NCBI GenBank assembly: GCA_902540595.1
Contig: CACBNI010000003.1
Coordinates: 1 to 64,000, forward strand
DNA: 64,000 nucleotides
DNA from: an uncultured Pelagibacteraceae bacterium
GTDB taxonomy: Bacteria > Pseudomonadota > Alphaproteobacteria > Pelagibacterales > Pelagibacteraceae
Direction: 5' to 3'
Both the position numbers and the translations under genes were made by a program. This document shows positions 28,894-39,895 of the stretch, piece by piece; within the stretch, counting starts at the first letter, position 1; the number at the start of each line of letters is the position of its first letter. The notes under the pieces were generated by a model, which did no database searches, was not told the origin of the DNA, and was given only the letters and a program-made list of their open reading frames with translations.

Positions 28894-31622
28894 TAATTAT
28901 TTTTAGGACAATGATCTCTATCACAAACATTTTCACTAATTTTCCAACACAAAGTGCACTTTGTTCCTTTTGCTTTTGTGGTTTGAGCACTTGTTTCTAG
29001 GTTTTCATTGAAATAAATTTCAGCTTTTGATGTTATACAAAGTTCGGAAAAATCTATATTTTTTGTAATTTTCTCAAATTTTTGATCTAGTTGAATATTT
29101 AAGTCAGCCTCTAAACTTGATCCAATTTCTTTATTGGCTCTTTTTTCTTCAATACTAATATTGCAAATATTTCTAATTTTAATTAACTCCATCCATTTTT
29201 TATATAAGTTTTCGTTTTCAAAATTATTTGGGAAATTTAAAAATTTTTCTAAATGGACACTTTTGCTATGTTTAAATAATAATCTATATATTTCCTCAGT
29301 AGTAAAAGATAAAATTGGTGCAAACCATTTTAATAAAGAATTCAAAATTATATTTAATAACAATATAGTTGACCTTCTTTTTTTTGAGTCAACAGGGTCG
29401 CAGTATAATGAGTCTTTTCTAATATCAAAATAAAACGCAGACAAATCTACGGTACAAAAATTAAGTAACTCTTTATATAAATTATGAAAATCGTAATTTT
29501 TAAAATATTTTTTAAAATTTATATCTAGTGAATACAGTTTGTGTAACATAAATTGTTCAAGTTCTGGCAGTTCATTTAAATTTACTTTTTCAAAATCAAT
29601 CTTTTCAAAATTATCTTTGATGTTTCCAAGTAAATACCTAAATGTATTTCTTATTTTTCTATAAGACTCTGCGTGTTGATCAAGAATTGAATAATCTATT
29701 CTTAAATCCTCTGAATAATTTGATGATGCTACCCATATTCTTAATATATCCGCACCATATTTTTTTAAAATATCCTCAGGAGCAATTACATTTCCTAAAG
29801 ATTTTGACATCTTCAATCCTTTGCCATCCACTACAAATCCATGGGACAATATATTTTCAAACGGTGCTCTTCCTCTGGTTCCACAAGACTCTAATAATGA
29901 TGAATGAAACCAGCCTCTATGTTGATCCGAGCCTTCTAAATACATTGATGCTGGCCACTTTAAATCTTCTCTTTTTTCAAGAACAAATGAATGTGTTGAT
30001 CCGCTATCAAACCAGACTTCAACAATATCGCTCAACTTGTCATAATCTTCAGCTTTGTATTTACTTCCTAAAAATCTTTGTGGGTCATCTGAAAACCAGC
30101 AATCTGAACCCTCTTTTTCATAAATAGTGGCGATAGTTTCATTTACTTCATCATCTACTAAAATTTCTTTAGTTTTTTTATTGACAAATATTGGAAGAGG
30201 AACACCCCATACTCTTTGTCTGGATACGCACCAGTCAGGTCGGGTCTCTATCATTGATTTTAATCTCTCTTTTCCTTTACTAGGATAAAAAGTCGTATCA
30301 TTAATTGCTTTTAAAGCTTTGTCTCTCAACTTATGACTTTCCATAGATATGAACCATTGTGGAGTGGCTCTATGAACTAGTGGAGCTTTCGATCTCCAAG
30401 AATGTGGATAGGAGTGCATCAGCTCTCCATTTGATAATAATTTTTTTTGCTCTTTAAGTTTTTCAATTACTATTGGGTTTGCTTTAAAAATATGAATACC
30501 TTCAAATAGGCTTACATGATTTGTATATTTGCCATCTCCATCAACTGTTTCAATTGCTTTAATTCCATTATTTAAACATAAATTAAAATCATCAGGTCCA
30601 TGACTTGGAGCACAATGAACAATACCAGTTCCCTGCTCAGTTGTTACGAACCTTGCCTCTAACATCGGGATATCGTAGTCGTAACCTAGATCTAAAAAAG
30701 GATGATTACAGATAGTTTCTTTTAAATCTTTACCTTTAAATGTTTTTATTTTTTTATAATTTTTTATTTTACATTCGTTAATTACTGACTGCAGTAAGGC
30801 TTCAGCGACTATAATTTTTCTATTTTTAAAATCACTATCATCATTTAATTCTAACTGAACATAATCAAGAGCTTCATTATAAGCCAGTGCCCTATTGGCT
30901 GGAATTGTCCAAGGAGTTGTAGTCCAAATAATTATATCGCTACCTACAAGATCTTTTAAGTTAGATCTTTTAATAGGAAAAGATGTATAAATAGTATCTG
31001 ATTTATGATCTTGATATTCAACTTCTGCATCTGCTAAAGCAGTTTTTTCAACAGTAGACCATAATACTGGTTTAAAACCTCTGTATAAACTTCCCTCTTT
31101 TAAAAACTTGCCGAGCTCTCTTACAATTTGAGCCTCAGCATCAAAACTCATAGTTGAATAATAATTTTCCCAATCACCTACTACACCCAAACGTTTAAAT
31201 TGACTTTTATGTACCTCAATCCATTTTTCTGCAAACAATCTACATTCTTTACGAAATTCTACTATTGGAACATCATTCTTATTTTTTTTATTCTTTTTAT
31301 ATTGCTCCTCAATTTTCCACTCTATTGGCAGCCCATGACAATCCCATCCTGGAACATATATAGAATCTTTTCCATCCATTTGATGAAATTTTACAATAAT
31401 ATCTTTTAAAATTTTATTAAGAGCTGTTCCCATATGAATATTACCATTTGCATATGGAGGACCATCGTGGAGGACAAATTTCTCTTTTCCTTTACTTGAA
31501 TTTCTTAATTCCCTGTAAAGGTTGATCTTTTGCCAATATTCTAAAATTTCTGGCTCTCTTACAGGTAAGTTAGCTTTCATTGAAAAAGCAGTTTTAGGAA
31601 GGTTTATTTGGGAATTACTCAT
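28893..31622 (-). CDS. ileS: Isoleucyl-tRNA synthetase
   Basis: 909 residues, class I synthetase. The HIGH motif is in DGPPYANGNIHMGTALN, the KMSKS loop is in DGKGLKMSKSLGN, and the editing domain contains WTTTPWTIPANRALA. A C-terminal zinc site CTLCWKISENVCDRDHC is present, as in the bacterial type. It charges tRNA-Ile and edits valine. It overlaps ribF by four bases, matching the common ribF-ileS-lspA order. Confidence 0.98.
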   Translation of the reverse strand: MSNSQINLPKTAFSMKANLPVREPEILEYWQKINLYRELRNSSKGKEKFVLHDGPPYANGNIHMGTALNKILKDIIVKFHQMDGKDSIYVPGWDCHGLPIEWKIEEQYKKNKKNKNDVPIVEFRKECRLFAEKWIEVHKSQFKRLGVVGDWENYYSTMSFDAEAQIVRELGKFLKEGSLYRGFKPVLWSTVEKTALADAEVEYQDHKSDTIYTSFPIKRSNLKDLVGSDIIIWTTTPWTIPANRALAYNEALDYVQLELNDDSDFKNRKIIVAEALLQSVINECKIKNYKKIKTFKGKDLKETICNHPFLDLGYDYDIPMLEARFVTTEQGTGIVHCAPSHGPDDFNLCLNNGIKAIETVDGDGKYTNHVSLFEGIHIFKANPIVIEKLKEQKKLLSNGELMHSYPHSWRSKAPLVHRATPQWFISMESHKLRDKALKAINDTTFYPSKGKERLKSMIETRPDWCVSRQRVWGVPLPIFVNKKTKEILVDDEVNETIATIYEKEGSDCWFSDDPQRFLGSKYKAEDYDKLSDIVEVWFDSGSTHSFVLEKREDLKWPASMYLEGSDQHRGWFHSSLLESCGTRGRAPFENILSHGFVVDGKGLKMSKSLGNVIAPEDILKKYGADILRIWVASSNYSEDLRIDYSILDQHAESYRKIRNTFRYLLGNIKDNFEKIDFEKVNLNELPELEQFMLHKLYSLDINFKKYFKNYDFHNLYKELLNFCTVDLSAFYFDIRKDSLYCDPVDSKKRRSTILLLNIILNSLLKWFAPILSFTTEEIYRLLFKHSKSVHLEKFLNFPNNFENENLYKKWMELIKIRNICNISIEEKRANKEIGSSLEADLNIQLDQKFEKITKNIDFSELCITSKAEIYFNENLETSAQTTKAKGTKCTLCWKISENVCDRDHCPKNN

Positions 31623-32542
31623 TTAGTTTTTTTAGCAATATTTAAATCTTTTTTAATTTGAGACTTTAATTGATTAACATTTTTAAATTTTTTTTCTTCT
31701 CTAATAAACTTTATAAACTCCACTGATAAGAGTTTATTATAAAGATTTCCAGAATAATTGAATAAATGAACCTCAAGTAAGATTTTTTTTTGATTAAATG
31801 TTGGTCTATATCCAAGATTTGCAATTCCTTTAAGATATTTGGAATTATTAGGAACCAATACTCTTACCGCATATACTCCTGGCTTTGCCAAAACATAATC
31901 TTTAATATCTATATTGCATGTAGGAAAACCAATCTTTTTGCCAACTTGTCGTCCTTTTTGAACTACTCCATTTATTGTCCATTTTCTGTTTAAAAGTTTA
32001 TTTGCTTTTTCTAAATATCCTTTTTCCAAAAGGCCTCTGATTAGTGTTGATGAAATTATTTTTTGCAGCTTCATTTGTGGTTCAGGTTTAACTACTTTAA
32101 AATTATATTTATCTTCATTTTTAATTAATAAATCTACATTTCCCTCTCTTTTATTACCAAATCTAAAATTATTACTAACAAATATAAATTTTGATTTTAA
32201 TTTTTTATATAAAATTTCTTTTATAAAATTAATTGATTTTGTTTTAGAAAATAACTTATCAAATTTTTTAGTGACAATAAAATCTACTTTCAATTTACTA
32301 AGTAAATTTATCTTTTGATTGATGCTTGTTATCCTAAAATTTTTAAGAGATTTATTGAAAAACATTTTAGGCATTGGATCAAAATTAACAACACCAATTT
32401 TGAACTTATATTTTTTCTTATATGAATTTGCTAATTTAAATAATTTTTGATGCCCTAAGTGAACTCCATCAAAATTTCCTATTAGAATTATAGAATTTTT
32501 ATGAATATTTTTTATATTAAAGTTTTTATATAATTTTACCAT
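31619..32542 (-). CDS. ribF: Bifunctional riboflavin kinase / FAD synthetase
   Basis: 307 residues. The N-terminal adenylyltransferase domain has ILIGNFDGVHLGHQKLF and SSTLIRGLLEKG; the C-terminal flavokinase domain has GRQVGKKIGFPTCNI and KGIANLGYRPTF. It makes FMN and FAD from riboflavin. It overlaps ileS and the HAD gene, so it is in the same minus-strand run. Confidence 0.96.
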   Translation of the reverse strand: MVKLYKNFNIKNIHKNSIILIGNFDGVHLGHQKLFKLANSYKKKYKFKIGVVNFDPMPKMFFNKSLKNFRITSINQKINLLSKLKVDFIVTKKFDKLFSKTKSINFIKEILYKKLKSKFIFVSNNFRFGNKREGNVDLLIKNEDKYNFKVVKPEPQMKLQKIISSTLIRGLLEKGYLEKANKLLNRKWTINGVVQKGRQVGKKIGFPTCNIDIKDYVLAKPGVYAVRVLVPNNSKYLKGIANLGYRPTFNQKKILLEVHLFNYSGNLYNKLLSVEFIKFIREEKKFKNVNQLKSQIKKDLNIAKKTK

Positions 32543-33354
32543 CTAAGATCAGACTGAGTATAATTTACAACTGTTTCGTATTCTTTAGATACCTCTAAAA
32601 TGCCCTTATTTAAAATTTCTAACTTATGAATACCATTAGAAATTAATAACGAGTCATAATTCAATAAATTAGCTCCCTTGATATCAGTGTTTAAATTGTC
32701 TCCAATTGCCAAGGTTCTTTTATTTAAGTTATCGATAGATAAATTATAAACTTCAGCATGTGGTTTTCCAAAGTATACCACTTCTCCACCCATTTTTTCA
32801 AAAACCATTGCAACTGAACCTGCGCATAACTCTCTAACATTTCCACGATCAACAATTAAATCAGGATTTGTGCATATCATCTTTTTATGAATATGAGCTT
32901 CGAATAAATTTCTATAATAGTTCAAATCGTTGTCGTGATCGTCAAATAGTCCAGTACATAGTAAGTATTCGCTATCCACAAGATCACTTGATTTATTTTC
33001 TTTAAAGGGATTAAATAAATCAAAATCTCTTGGGGGGCCTATGTGAAAAAATTTTTTTGATGAGTATGATTTTTTTAAATAATTCAGGGCTGCCTCGCCT
33101 GAAGTAAAAATATGATCTCTTAGCTCTTCTTCCATCCCCATTTTCTCTAAAAATTTTCTGACAGTTTCATTTGGTCGTGGTGCATTAGTTAATAAGACAA
33201 AATCTTTATTATTTCTTTTAAGTTCTTTAAGGGTACCAATCGCACTTTCATAAAGTTTAATACCATTATGAACAACACCCCATAAATCTATATAAAATAG
33301 ATCATATTTATGGGCAATTGAACAAAGGCCGTTTGTATCTAAATTTTTAGTCAT
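32536..33354 (-). CDS. HAD class IIA hydrolase (TIGR01459-like)
   Basis: 272 residues from ATG 33354; the track start ten codons upstream is less likely. HAD motif I is FYIDLWGVVHNGIKLY, motif II LLTNAPRP, then FGKPHAEVYNLSI and the C-terminal AIGDNLNTDIKGANLL. This matches the NagD-like class IIA group common in Alphaproteobacteria beside ribF. It is probably a phosphatase of a small sugar or nucleotide phosphate; the substrate is unknown. Confidence 0.87.
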   Translation of the reverse strand: MTKNLDTNGLCSIAHKYDLFYIDLWGVVHNGIKLYESAIGTLKELKRNNKDFVLLTNAPRPNETVRKFLEKMGMEEELRDHIFTSGEAALNYLKKSYSSKKFFHIGPPRDFDLFNPFKENKSSDLVDSEYLLCTGLFDDHDNDLNYYRNLFEAHIHKKMICTNPDLIVDRGNVRELCAGSVAMVFEKMGGEVVYFGKPHAEVYNLSIDNLNKRTLAIGDNLNTDIKGANLLNYDSLLISNGIHKLEILNKGILEVSKEYETVVNYTQSDLRW

Positions 33355-33421
33355 TAAATAAGGTATAAACCATAAAATCCTCAATTTCCTAGCATTATTA
33401 GCAGGTAGTTGAATATCCTGT

Positions 33422-33452
33422 CTTGAAATAGATGGCGTAATATCTATATGAG
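33422..33452 (+). promoter_or_regulatory. Putative RpoH (heat shock) promoter of groESL
   Basis: CTTG, 17 bases, then TCTATATGAG. The alphaproteobacterial heat shock promoter consensus I recall is CTTG-N17/18-CYTATNTNNG; this site fits with one mismatch in the -10 part. It lies 34 bases before the groES ATG. A near copy of this arrangement precedes hsp20. Identity as a promoter is inferred from the match and the position. Confidence 0.65.
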
Positions 33453-33486
33453 GTTCATATTTATATAGAATTATAAAGGAGATTTT

Positions 33487-33777
33487 ATGAAGTTCAAACC
33501 GTTACATGACAGAGTATTAATCGAAGTATTAGACAGTAGTGAAAAAACTGCTGGTGGGATAATCATTCCAGATACTGCACAAGAAAAACCACAGGAAGGA
33601 AAAGTAGTCGCTGTTGGTGGTGGAGCAAAAACAGAAGATGGAAAATTAATTCCAATGGATGTTAAAGTTGGTGACAAAGTTTTATTTGGCAAATGGTCAG
33701 GAACTGAAGTCAAAATTGATGGTAAAGAATACAGCATAATGAAAGAGTCTGACATTATGGGTATTTCTGGTAAGTAA
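33487..33777 (+). CDS. groES: Co-chaperonin GroES
   Basis: 96 residues, normal length. It starts [24 protein letters not shown]; the mobile loop ([13 protein letters not shown]) that docks on GroEL is intact. The rest includes [21 protein letters not shown]. It forms the heptameric lid of the chaperonin. AAGGAG precedes the ATG by five bases and groEL follows after 23 bases. Confidence 0.98.
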   Translation: MKFKPLHDRVLIEVLDSSEKTAGGIIIPDTAQEKPQEGKVVAVGGGAKTEDGKLIPMDVKVGDKVLFGKWSGTEVKIDGKEYSIMKESDIMGISGK

Positions 33778-33782
33778 TTTAA

Positions 33783-35462
<1,680 letters not shown>

Positions 35463-35484
35463 CCCCACTCAAATATAAAATTTA

Positions 35485-35514
35485 AAAGGCCATCTTATGA
35501 TGGCCTTTTTTTTG
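35485..35514 (+). terminator. Rho-independent terminator of groESL
   Basis: A perfect 11-base stem AAAAGGCCATC / GATGGCCTTTT with loop TTAT, followed by more T residues, 22 bases after the groEL stop. The A-rich left arm would also serve on the other strand, but no gene converges here. Confidence 0.93.
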
Positions 35515-35528
35515 AATAAAATAATTAT

Positions 35529-35645
35529 ATGTCAAAAAGATATAGTGGAAAATCCTTTAAAGACTCCAGTATTAAAAAAAAAGCAAAATTCAGTTTTAAA
35601 GAAAAAAGAAAACTTAAAAAAGAAAAGCAAAAAAAAGCAAAATAA
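35529..35645 (+). CDS. Possible 38-residue highly basic protein
   Basis: An ATG-TAA frame just behind the groESL terminator, too short for the ORF track. It reads MSKRYSGKSFKDSSIKKKAK and continues basic to the end; 16 of 38 residues are Lys and two are Arg. The composition could suit a nucleic-acid-binding peptide or a ribosome-associated protein. No clear Shine-Dalgarno precedes it, and in such an A-rich region a lysine-rich frame can arise by chance. It is the only coding candidate in the 268 bases between groEL and typA; the rest is the terminator and the typA leader. Confidence 0.38.
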   Translation: MSKRYSGKSFKDSSIKKKAKFSFKEKRKLKKEKQKKAK

Positions 35646-35730
35646 ACATCAAATTTAATAAAATCTTCACTAAACATTAGTTTTTTTTAAGTTTTAAAAA
35701 ATAATTAAATAGGTATAAGAACAACATTTT

Positions 35731-37557
35731 ATGAGCAATGATATAAGAAACATCACTATTATAGCCCATGTAGACCATGGTAAAACTACTTTGATTGATA
35801 ATCTAATGAAACAAAGCGGATCATTTAGAGAAAACGAAGTGGTTGATGAAAGATTAATGGATTCTGGCGAACTAGAAAAAGAAAGAGGAATTACAATTTT
35901 AGCTAAACCTGCTTCAATTAATTGGAAAGATACTAGAATTAACATAATTGATACTCCAGGTCACAGAGACTTTGCAGCAGAAGTTGAAAGAGTTTTAAGT
36001 ATGGCTGATGGTGCTCTGCTCCTTATAGACTCTGCAGAAGGAGTAATGCCTCAAACAAAATTTGTTTTATCTAAGGCATTAAAACAAGGACTAAAACCAA
36101 TTGTTGTAATTAACAAACTTGATAAGGCCGATCAAAGGGCTAATGAAGTTTTAGATGAAACATTTGATTTATTTGTAAGCCTAGATGCAAATGAGGAGCA
36201 ACTAGATTTCCCAGTTTTATACGCAAGTGGCAGATCTGGATGGGCAGACACAGAAGTGGACGGACCTAGAGAGAATTTAAATCCACTTCTGGATTTAATT
36301 CTTGATCATGTAAAACCAGCAAAATTTGAAAAAGAAAAACCTTTTGCAATGTTATCTACACTTCTTTATGCAGATAGTTTTTTAGGAAGAAGCTTAGTAG
36401 GCAGAATTACCCAAGGAACCGCTAAAGCTAATCAGTCAATAAAAGCAATTAATTTAAAAGGTGAAAAAGTAGATGAAGGTAAACTGACTAAAATTTTTAG
36501 ATATGAGGGAACTAAAAAAGTACCAATTGAAGTTGGTGAGGCTGGGGATATTGTAGTTATAGCTGGATTAGAAAAGGCTAATGTTGCAGATACCATTTGT
36601 GATTTAGATGTAAATGAACCTATTTCAGCAACACCAATAGATCCACCTACAATGTCTATAACTATAACGGTTAATACATCTCCTCTTGCGGGTAAAGAAG
36701 GTAAAAAACTTACAAGCACTCAAATAAGAGACAGACTTCTTCAGGAGGCTCAAAATAATGTTGGAATTACTTTTGCTGAAAATAATGGTAACGACTCGTT
36801 TGTTGTAAGTGGTAGAGGTGAGCTTATGTTAGAAATTTTACTTACCCAAATGAGACGAGAAGGATTTGAAATGACAGTCAGTCCACCTAAGGTATTGTAT
36901 CAAATTAACGAAAGTGGAAAAAAACTTGAACCTATTGAAGAAATTACCATGGATTTAGACGAAGAATACTCCTCAAAAGTAATAGACTCGATGAACAGAA
37001 GAAAAGGTAAACTAATAGATTTAAAAGACACTGGTAAAGACAAAAAAAGACTTATTTTTCATGCCCCAACTAGAGGGTTGATGGGTTACACAAGTAGATT
37101 TTTAACTCTTACCAAAGGTAACGGGGTTATTAATAGAATTTTTCATAGCTACGGGCCTTTTGAAGGTGAAATGGAAGGAAGAAGAAACGGAGCTTTAATT
37201 GCTATGGAACAGGGTAAAGCAATAGCTTTTGCTATATTTAACTTGCAGGCACGAGGAGAAATGTTTGTAACACATAATGACCCTGTATATCCTGGAATGA
37301 TAGTTGGATTATCTCCAAAGCCAGGCGATATGATAATCAATGTTATGAAAGGAAAAAAATTAACAAATATGAGAACGCAGGGAACTGACGAAAACGTTGT
37401 GCTCACTCCAGTGAGGAAAATGTCTATTGCAGAGCAATTGAGCATGCTTAACACAGACGAAGCATTAGAAATAACTCCTGAGTCTTGTAGATTAAGAAAA
37501 TCTATTCTTGATCCTCATGAAAGAAAAAGAAGTGAAAAATCTGGAGCAGCAGCTTAA
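35731..37557 (+). CDS. typA: GTP-binding protein TypA/BipA
   Basis: 608 residues. The GTPase domain has G1 AHVDHGKTTLIDNL, G3 DTPGHRDF and G4 NKLDKAD; the switch region carries EKERGITILAKPASI. The elongation-factor-like C-terminal domains end with the TypA block TPVRKMSIAEQLSMLNTDEA. It binds 70S ribosomes and helps assembly under stress. Its stop overlaps the convergent gene by four bases. Confidence 0.97.
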   Translation: MSNDIRNITIIAHVDHGKTTLIDNLMKQSGSFRENEVVDERLMDSGELEKERGITILAKPASINWKDTRINIIDTPGHRDFAAEVERVLSMADGALLLIDSAEGVMPQTKFVLSKALKQGLKPIVVINKLDKADQRANEVLDETFDLFVSLDANEEQLDFPVLYASGRSGWADTEVDGPRENLNPLLDLILDHVKPAKFEKEKPFAMLSTLLYADSFLGRSLVGRITQGTAKANQSIKAINLKGEKVDEGKLTKIFRYEGTKKVPIEVGEAGDIVVIAGLEKANVADTICDLDVNEPISATPIDPPTMSITITVNTSPLAGKEGKKLTSTQIRDRLLQEAQNNVGITFAENNGNDSFVVSGRGELMLEILLTQMRREGFEMTVSPPKVLYQINESGKKLEPIEEITMDLDEEYSSKVIDSMNRRKGKLIDLKDTGKDKKRLIFHAPTRGLMGYTSRFLTLTKGNGVINRIFHSYGPFEGEMEGRRNGALIAMEQGKAIAFAIFNLQARGEMFVTHNDPVYPGMIVGLSPKPGDMIINVMKGKKLTNMRTQGTDENVVLTPVRKMSIAEQLSMLNTDEALEITPESCRLRKSILDPHERKRSEKSGAAA

Positions 37558-38201
37558 CTAAAACTTTTATTAACTATAAACAGACCAAAAGCAACACAAG
37601 GTCCAATTCCAAAAGCAAAAATCAAAGTTCCAACTCCTACTGTTCCACCCAGATACCATCCAACTATTACAACTGAAATTTCTAAACATGCTCTGACTAT
37701 AGCAATGGGTAAATTTGTAATTTTTGTTAACCCAGTCATTAATCCATCTCTTGGACCTGGACCAAGATTTGCCACTAAATAAATACCACTTCCTATACCA
37801 ACCAGCATTACTGATAATATTGAGAGTAAATATTTATGCCAAATAGAAGATGGGGCATCAAAAAAATATAAAGTTATATCGATCATTACAGAAATAATAA
37901 TAATATTAAAAATAGTTCCTAAGCCTGGTTTCTGTTTTAAAAATATCCATAACAAAAGTACACTTACACTAACTAGAAATGTTGCTGCACCAATAGATAA
38001 TTTAGAATTTTTAGAAATACCCTCTGCTAGTACAGACCAGGGAGAATTTCCTGTGGTTGATAATATTAATAATCCCTCTCCAAAACCAAATATAATTAAA
38101 CCAAAAATTAAAAAAAATGATGTTGATAATTTTGGTTTGAGGTTAAAGCTTTTATCTGAGCTCCAATATACCTTAGGAATATTTTTAATAGATAAAAACA
38201 T
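37554..38201 (-). CDS. YczE/YitT-like integral membrane protein
   Basis: 215 residues, about six membrane helices. Family-like blocks: FGFGEGLLILSTTGNSPWSVL near the N terminus and VANLGPGPRDGLMTGL in the second half, a repeated G-x-SPW/GPRDGL pattern that marks the YczE group. The function is unknown; a transporter role is a guess. It converges on typA and diverges from an exported protein gene 40 bases away. Confidence 0.8.
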   Translation of the reverse strand: MFLSIKNIPKVYWSSDKSFNLKPKLSTSFFLIFGLIIFGFGEGLLILSTTGNSPWSVLAEGISKNSKLSIGAATFLVSVSVLLLWIFLKQKPGLGTIFNIIIISVMIDITLYFFDAPSSIWHKYLLSILSVMLVGIGSGIYLVANLGPGPRDGLMTGLTKITNLPIAIVRACLEISVVIVGWYLGGTVGVGTLIFAFGIGPCVAFGLFIVNKSFS

Positions 38202-38241
38202 ATTATACTGTTACTTATTTAATTATTAATACTTGCTTATA

Positions 38242-38922
38242 ATGAAAAAGATCATACTCAGCATCATATTTATTTTTATTTGTTTTGCCTCGTATGCACA
38301 TATTGGTCATTACAGTAAATATAAAAAAATTGAGATGGAAATTTTAAGAAATAACGAATTAATTGGTTATAATTATTATTTTTTTTCACGAAAGAATGCT
38401 GTTACTCTTGTAACGAACCAATTTAAGTTTGAAGTAAAACTTTTGGGTGCAACTGTTTTCGAAGTCGAAGGAATTGGAGAAGAAAGATATTTAAAAGATA
38501 AATTGATTTCTTTTAATTCAAAAACTTTACAGAACAAAAAAGAAAAGTTTGTAAACTTAACTTTAAACAAAGATACCAAAAAATTTGATATCGTGGGTTC
38601 TTCTTTCTCTGGTGAAGCCTCCTTGGAAAATGCTATTGGCAACTGGTGGAGTCATAAAATTTTACAGGCTAGTAGTCAAATAAGCCCTATATCAGGTAGT
38701 ATAAAAGAGCAGATAGTCACTTTTATTGGAAAAGAAAAAATCTCAATTAATGGTAAAGAATATCAGACAGATCATTTCAAATTAACCTCCAAAGACATGA
38801 CTCTTCCGGATGATAAAAGATTAAATTTTGATATTTGGTTAGATAAAAAAATTTCTTTAATAGTAAAAGTTACCTATCACAGAATGGGAAATTGGGAGTA
38901 TAGATTAAAAAATTATGAATAA
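38242..38922 (+). CDS. Exported DUF6134-like protein
   Basis: 226 residues from ATG 38242; the track starts three codons earlier at a TTG. A signal peptide (IILSIIFIFICFASYAHIG) is followed by a beta-rich domain. Short blocks such as FEVKLLGATVFEVEGIGEE, NAIGNWWSHKIL and FDIWLDKKISLIVKVTYHRMG recall DUF6134 exported proteins. No enzymatic residues are recognisable. The gene is followed two bases later by the convergent oxidoreductase stop. Confidence 0.7.
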   Translation: MKKIILSIIFIFICFASYAHIGHYSKYKKIEMEILRNNELIGYNYYFFSRKNAVTLVTNQFKFEVKLLGATVFEVEGIGEERYLKDKLISFNSKTLQNKKEKFVNLTLNKDTKKFDIVGSSFSGEASLENAIGNWWSHKILQASSQISPISGSIKEQIVTFIGKEKISINGKEYQTDHFKLTSKDMTLPDDKRLNFDIWLDKKISLIVKVTYHRMGNWEYRLKNYE

Positions 38923-38923
38923 T

Positions 38924-39895
38924 TTAACTATTTATTTTCTTATAAAGGTCGTTTGCACTTATCCATCCAGACTCTAACCTTGGTCCATTAAACCAATCTG
39001 CACACACACCTAAATTCAATCTAGAGTTCCAATAACTTTTTAATTTCAGTGGTTTTGAATTTGAGGAGTATTTCCAACCATGATTAAGAGAAAAAAGTAT
39101 TTTTGTCTGCTTAATTCCTGTTAATTTAAAAAATTTATCAATCAAAATTTTAGCATTGGTTTTTTCAAGTACTTTATTTTGATTTATTTTTTTATTTGCC
39201 CAATTAAAAGTGCTTTGTAATGTCCAAAGATCACTTTTGCTCTTAAATCTTTTTTTACTATTTTCATAACCAGCCCATCCTAGAATTCTATCGTTAAATA
39301 AAAAACTACTATACCCTAAGTTAGTTTTTTTTATTTCTATTAATATTGTTATATTTGCATCCATCTTTATCTTTTCTCTTATAAAAGAATTTTTAATATA
39401 TTTTTTTGATAATTTTTTTAATTGGGGAAATGGACAGGTCAAAATTAAATTTTCATAATTTTTCATTTCACCATCATTAAATACCAAATTCCATTTTCTA
39501 TTTTGAAAATTTATTTTTTTAAGTTCACTTTGAAAATAACATTTTACATTTTTTAAAAGATACTTACTAATGTCATTGTTTCCTTTTCTGCCAATAACCT
39601 TCACATGTTTTTTATTTTCTTTTTTTTTATCACTTAAAAATTTATGATTACCTCCCCAAATTTTTAGTATTTTTTTTTCTATTAGCTTTTTAGTAAATCT
39701 TTTAAATTCTGTAGTTTTTGGAGAAAAATATTGAGTCCCGTGATCAAAGCCTCTTTGATTATCTAATCTTTTAAAAGATGATCTCCCTCCTAAGCCTCTT
39801 GCTTTGTCATACAAATCAACTGTGTGTCTTTTGTTTAAAAGATTTGCGATAGTTGCTCCAGAAATTCCTGAGCCAATTACACAAAAACTACTCAT
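38924..39895 (-). CDS. FAD-dependent amine oxidase / renalase-like oxidoreductase
   Basis: 323 residues. The FAD motif at the N terminus is CVIGSGISGATIANLLNKR, then DLYDKARGLGGRSSFKR and GFDHGTQYFSP, the renalase-like pattern. The C terminus NLGVCADWFNGPRLESGWIS closes the FAD site. The substrate is unknown. Its start overlaps the pmbA stop by four bases, so it is the last gene of the tldD-pmbA run. Confidence 0.82.
   Translation of the reverse strand: MSSFCVIGSGISGATIANLLNKRHTVDLYDKARGLGGRSSFKRLDNQRGFDHGTQYFSPKTTEFKRFTKKLIEKKILKIWGGNHKFLSDKKKENKKHVKVIGRKGNNDISKYLLKNVKCYFQSELKKINFQNRKWNLVFNDGEMKNYENLILTCPFPQLKKLSKKYIKNSFIREKIKMDANITILIEIKKTNLGYSSFLFNDRILGWAGYENSKKRFKSKSDLWTLQSTFNWANKKINQNKVLEKTNAKILIDKFFKLTGIKQTKILFSLNHGWKYSSNSKPLKLKSYWNSRLNLGVCADWFNGPRLESGWISANDLYKKINS

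Noticed and set aside
29134-31409. Plus-strand ORFs opposite ileS, including one of 161 residues
   Set aside because: The opposite strand encodes a full-length, motif-complete isoleucyl-tRNA synthetase; these are chance open frames in A+T-rich DNA.
33471-33755. Minus-strand 94-residue ORF opposite groES
   Set aside because: Exact shadow of groES in another frame; the product has no recognisable features.
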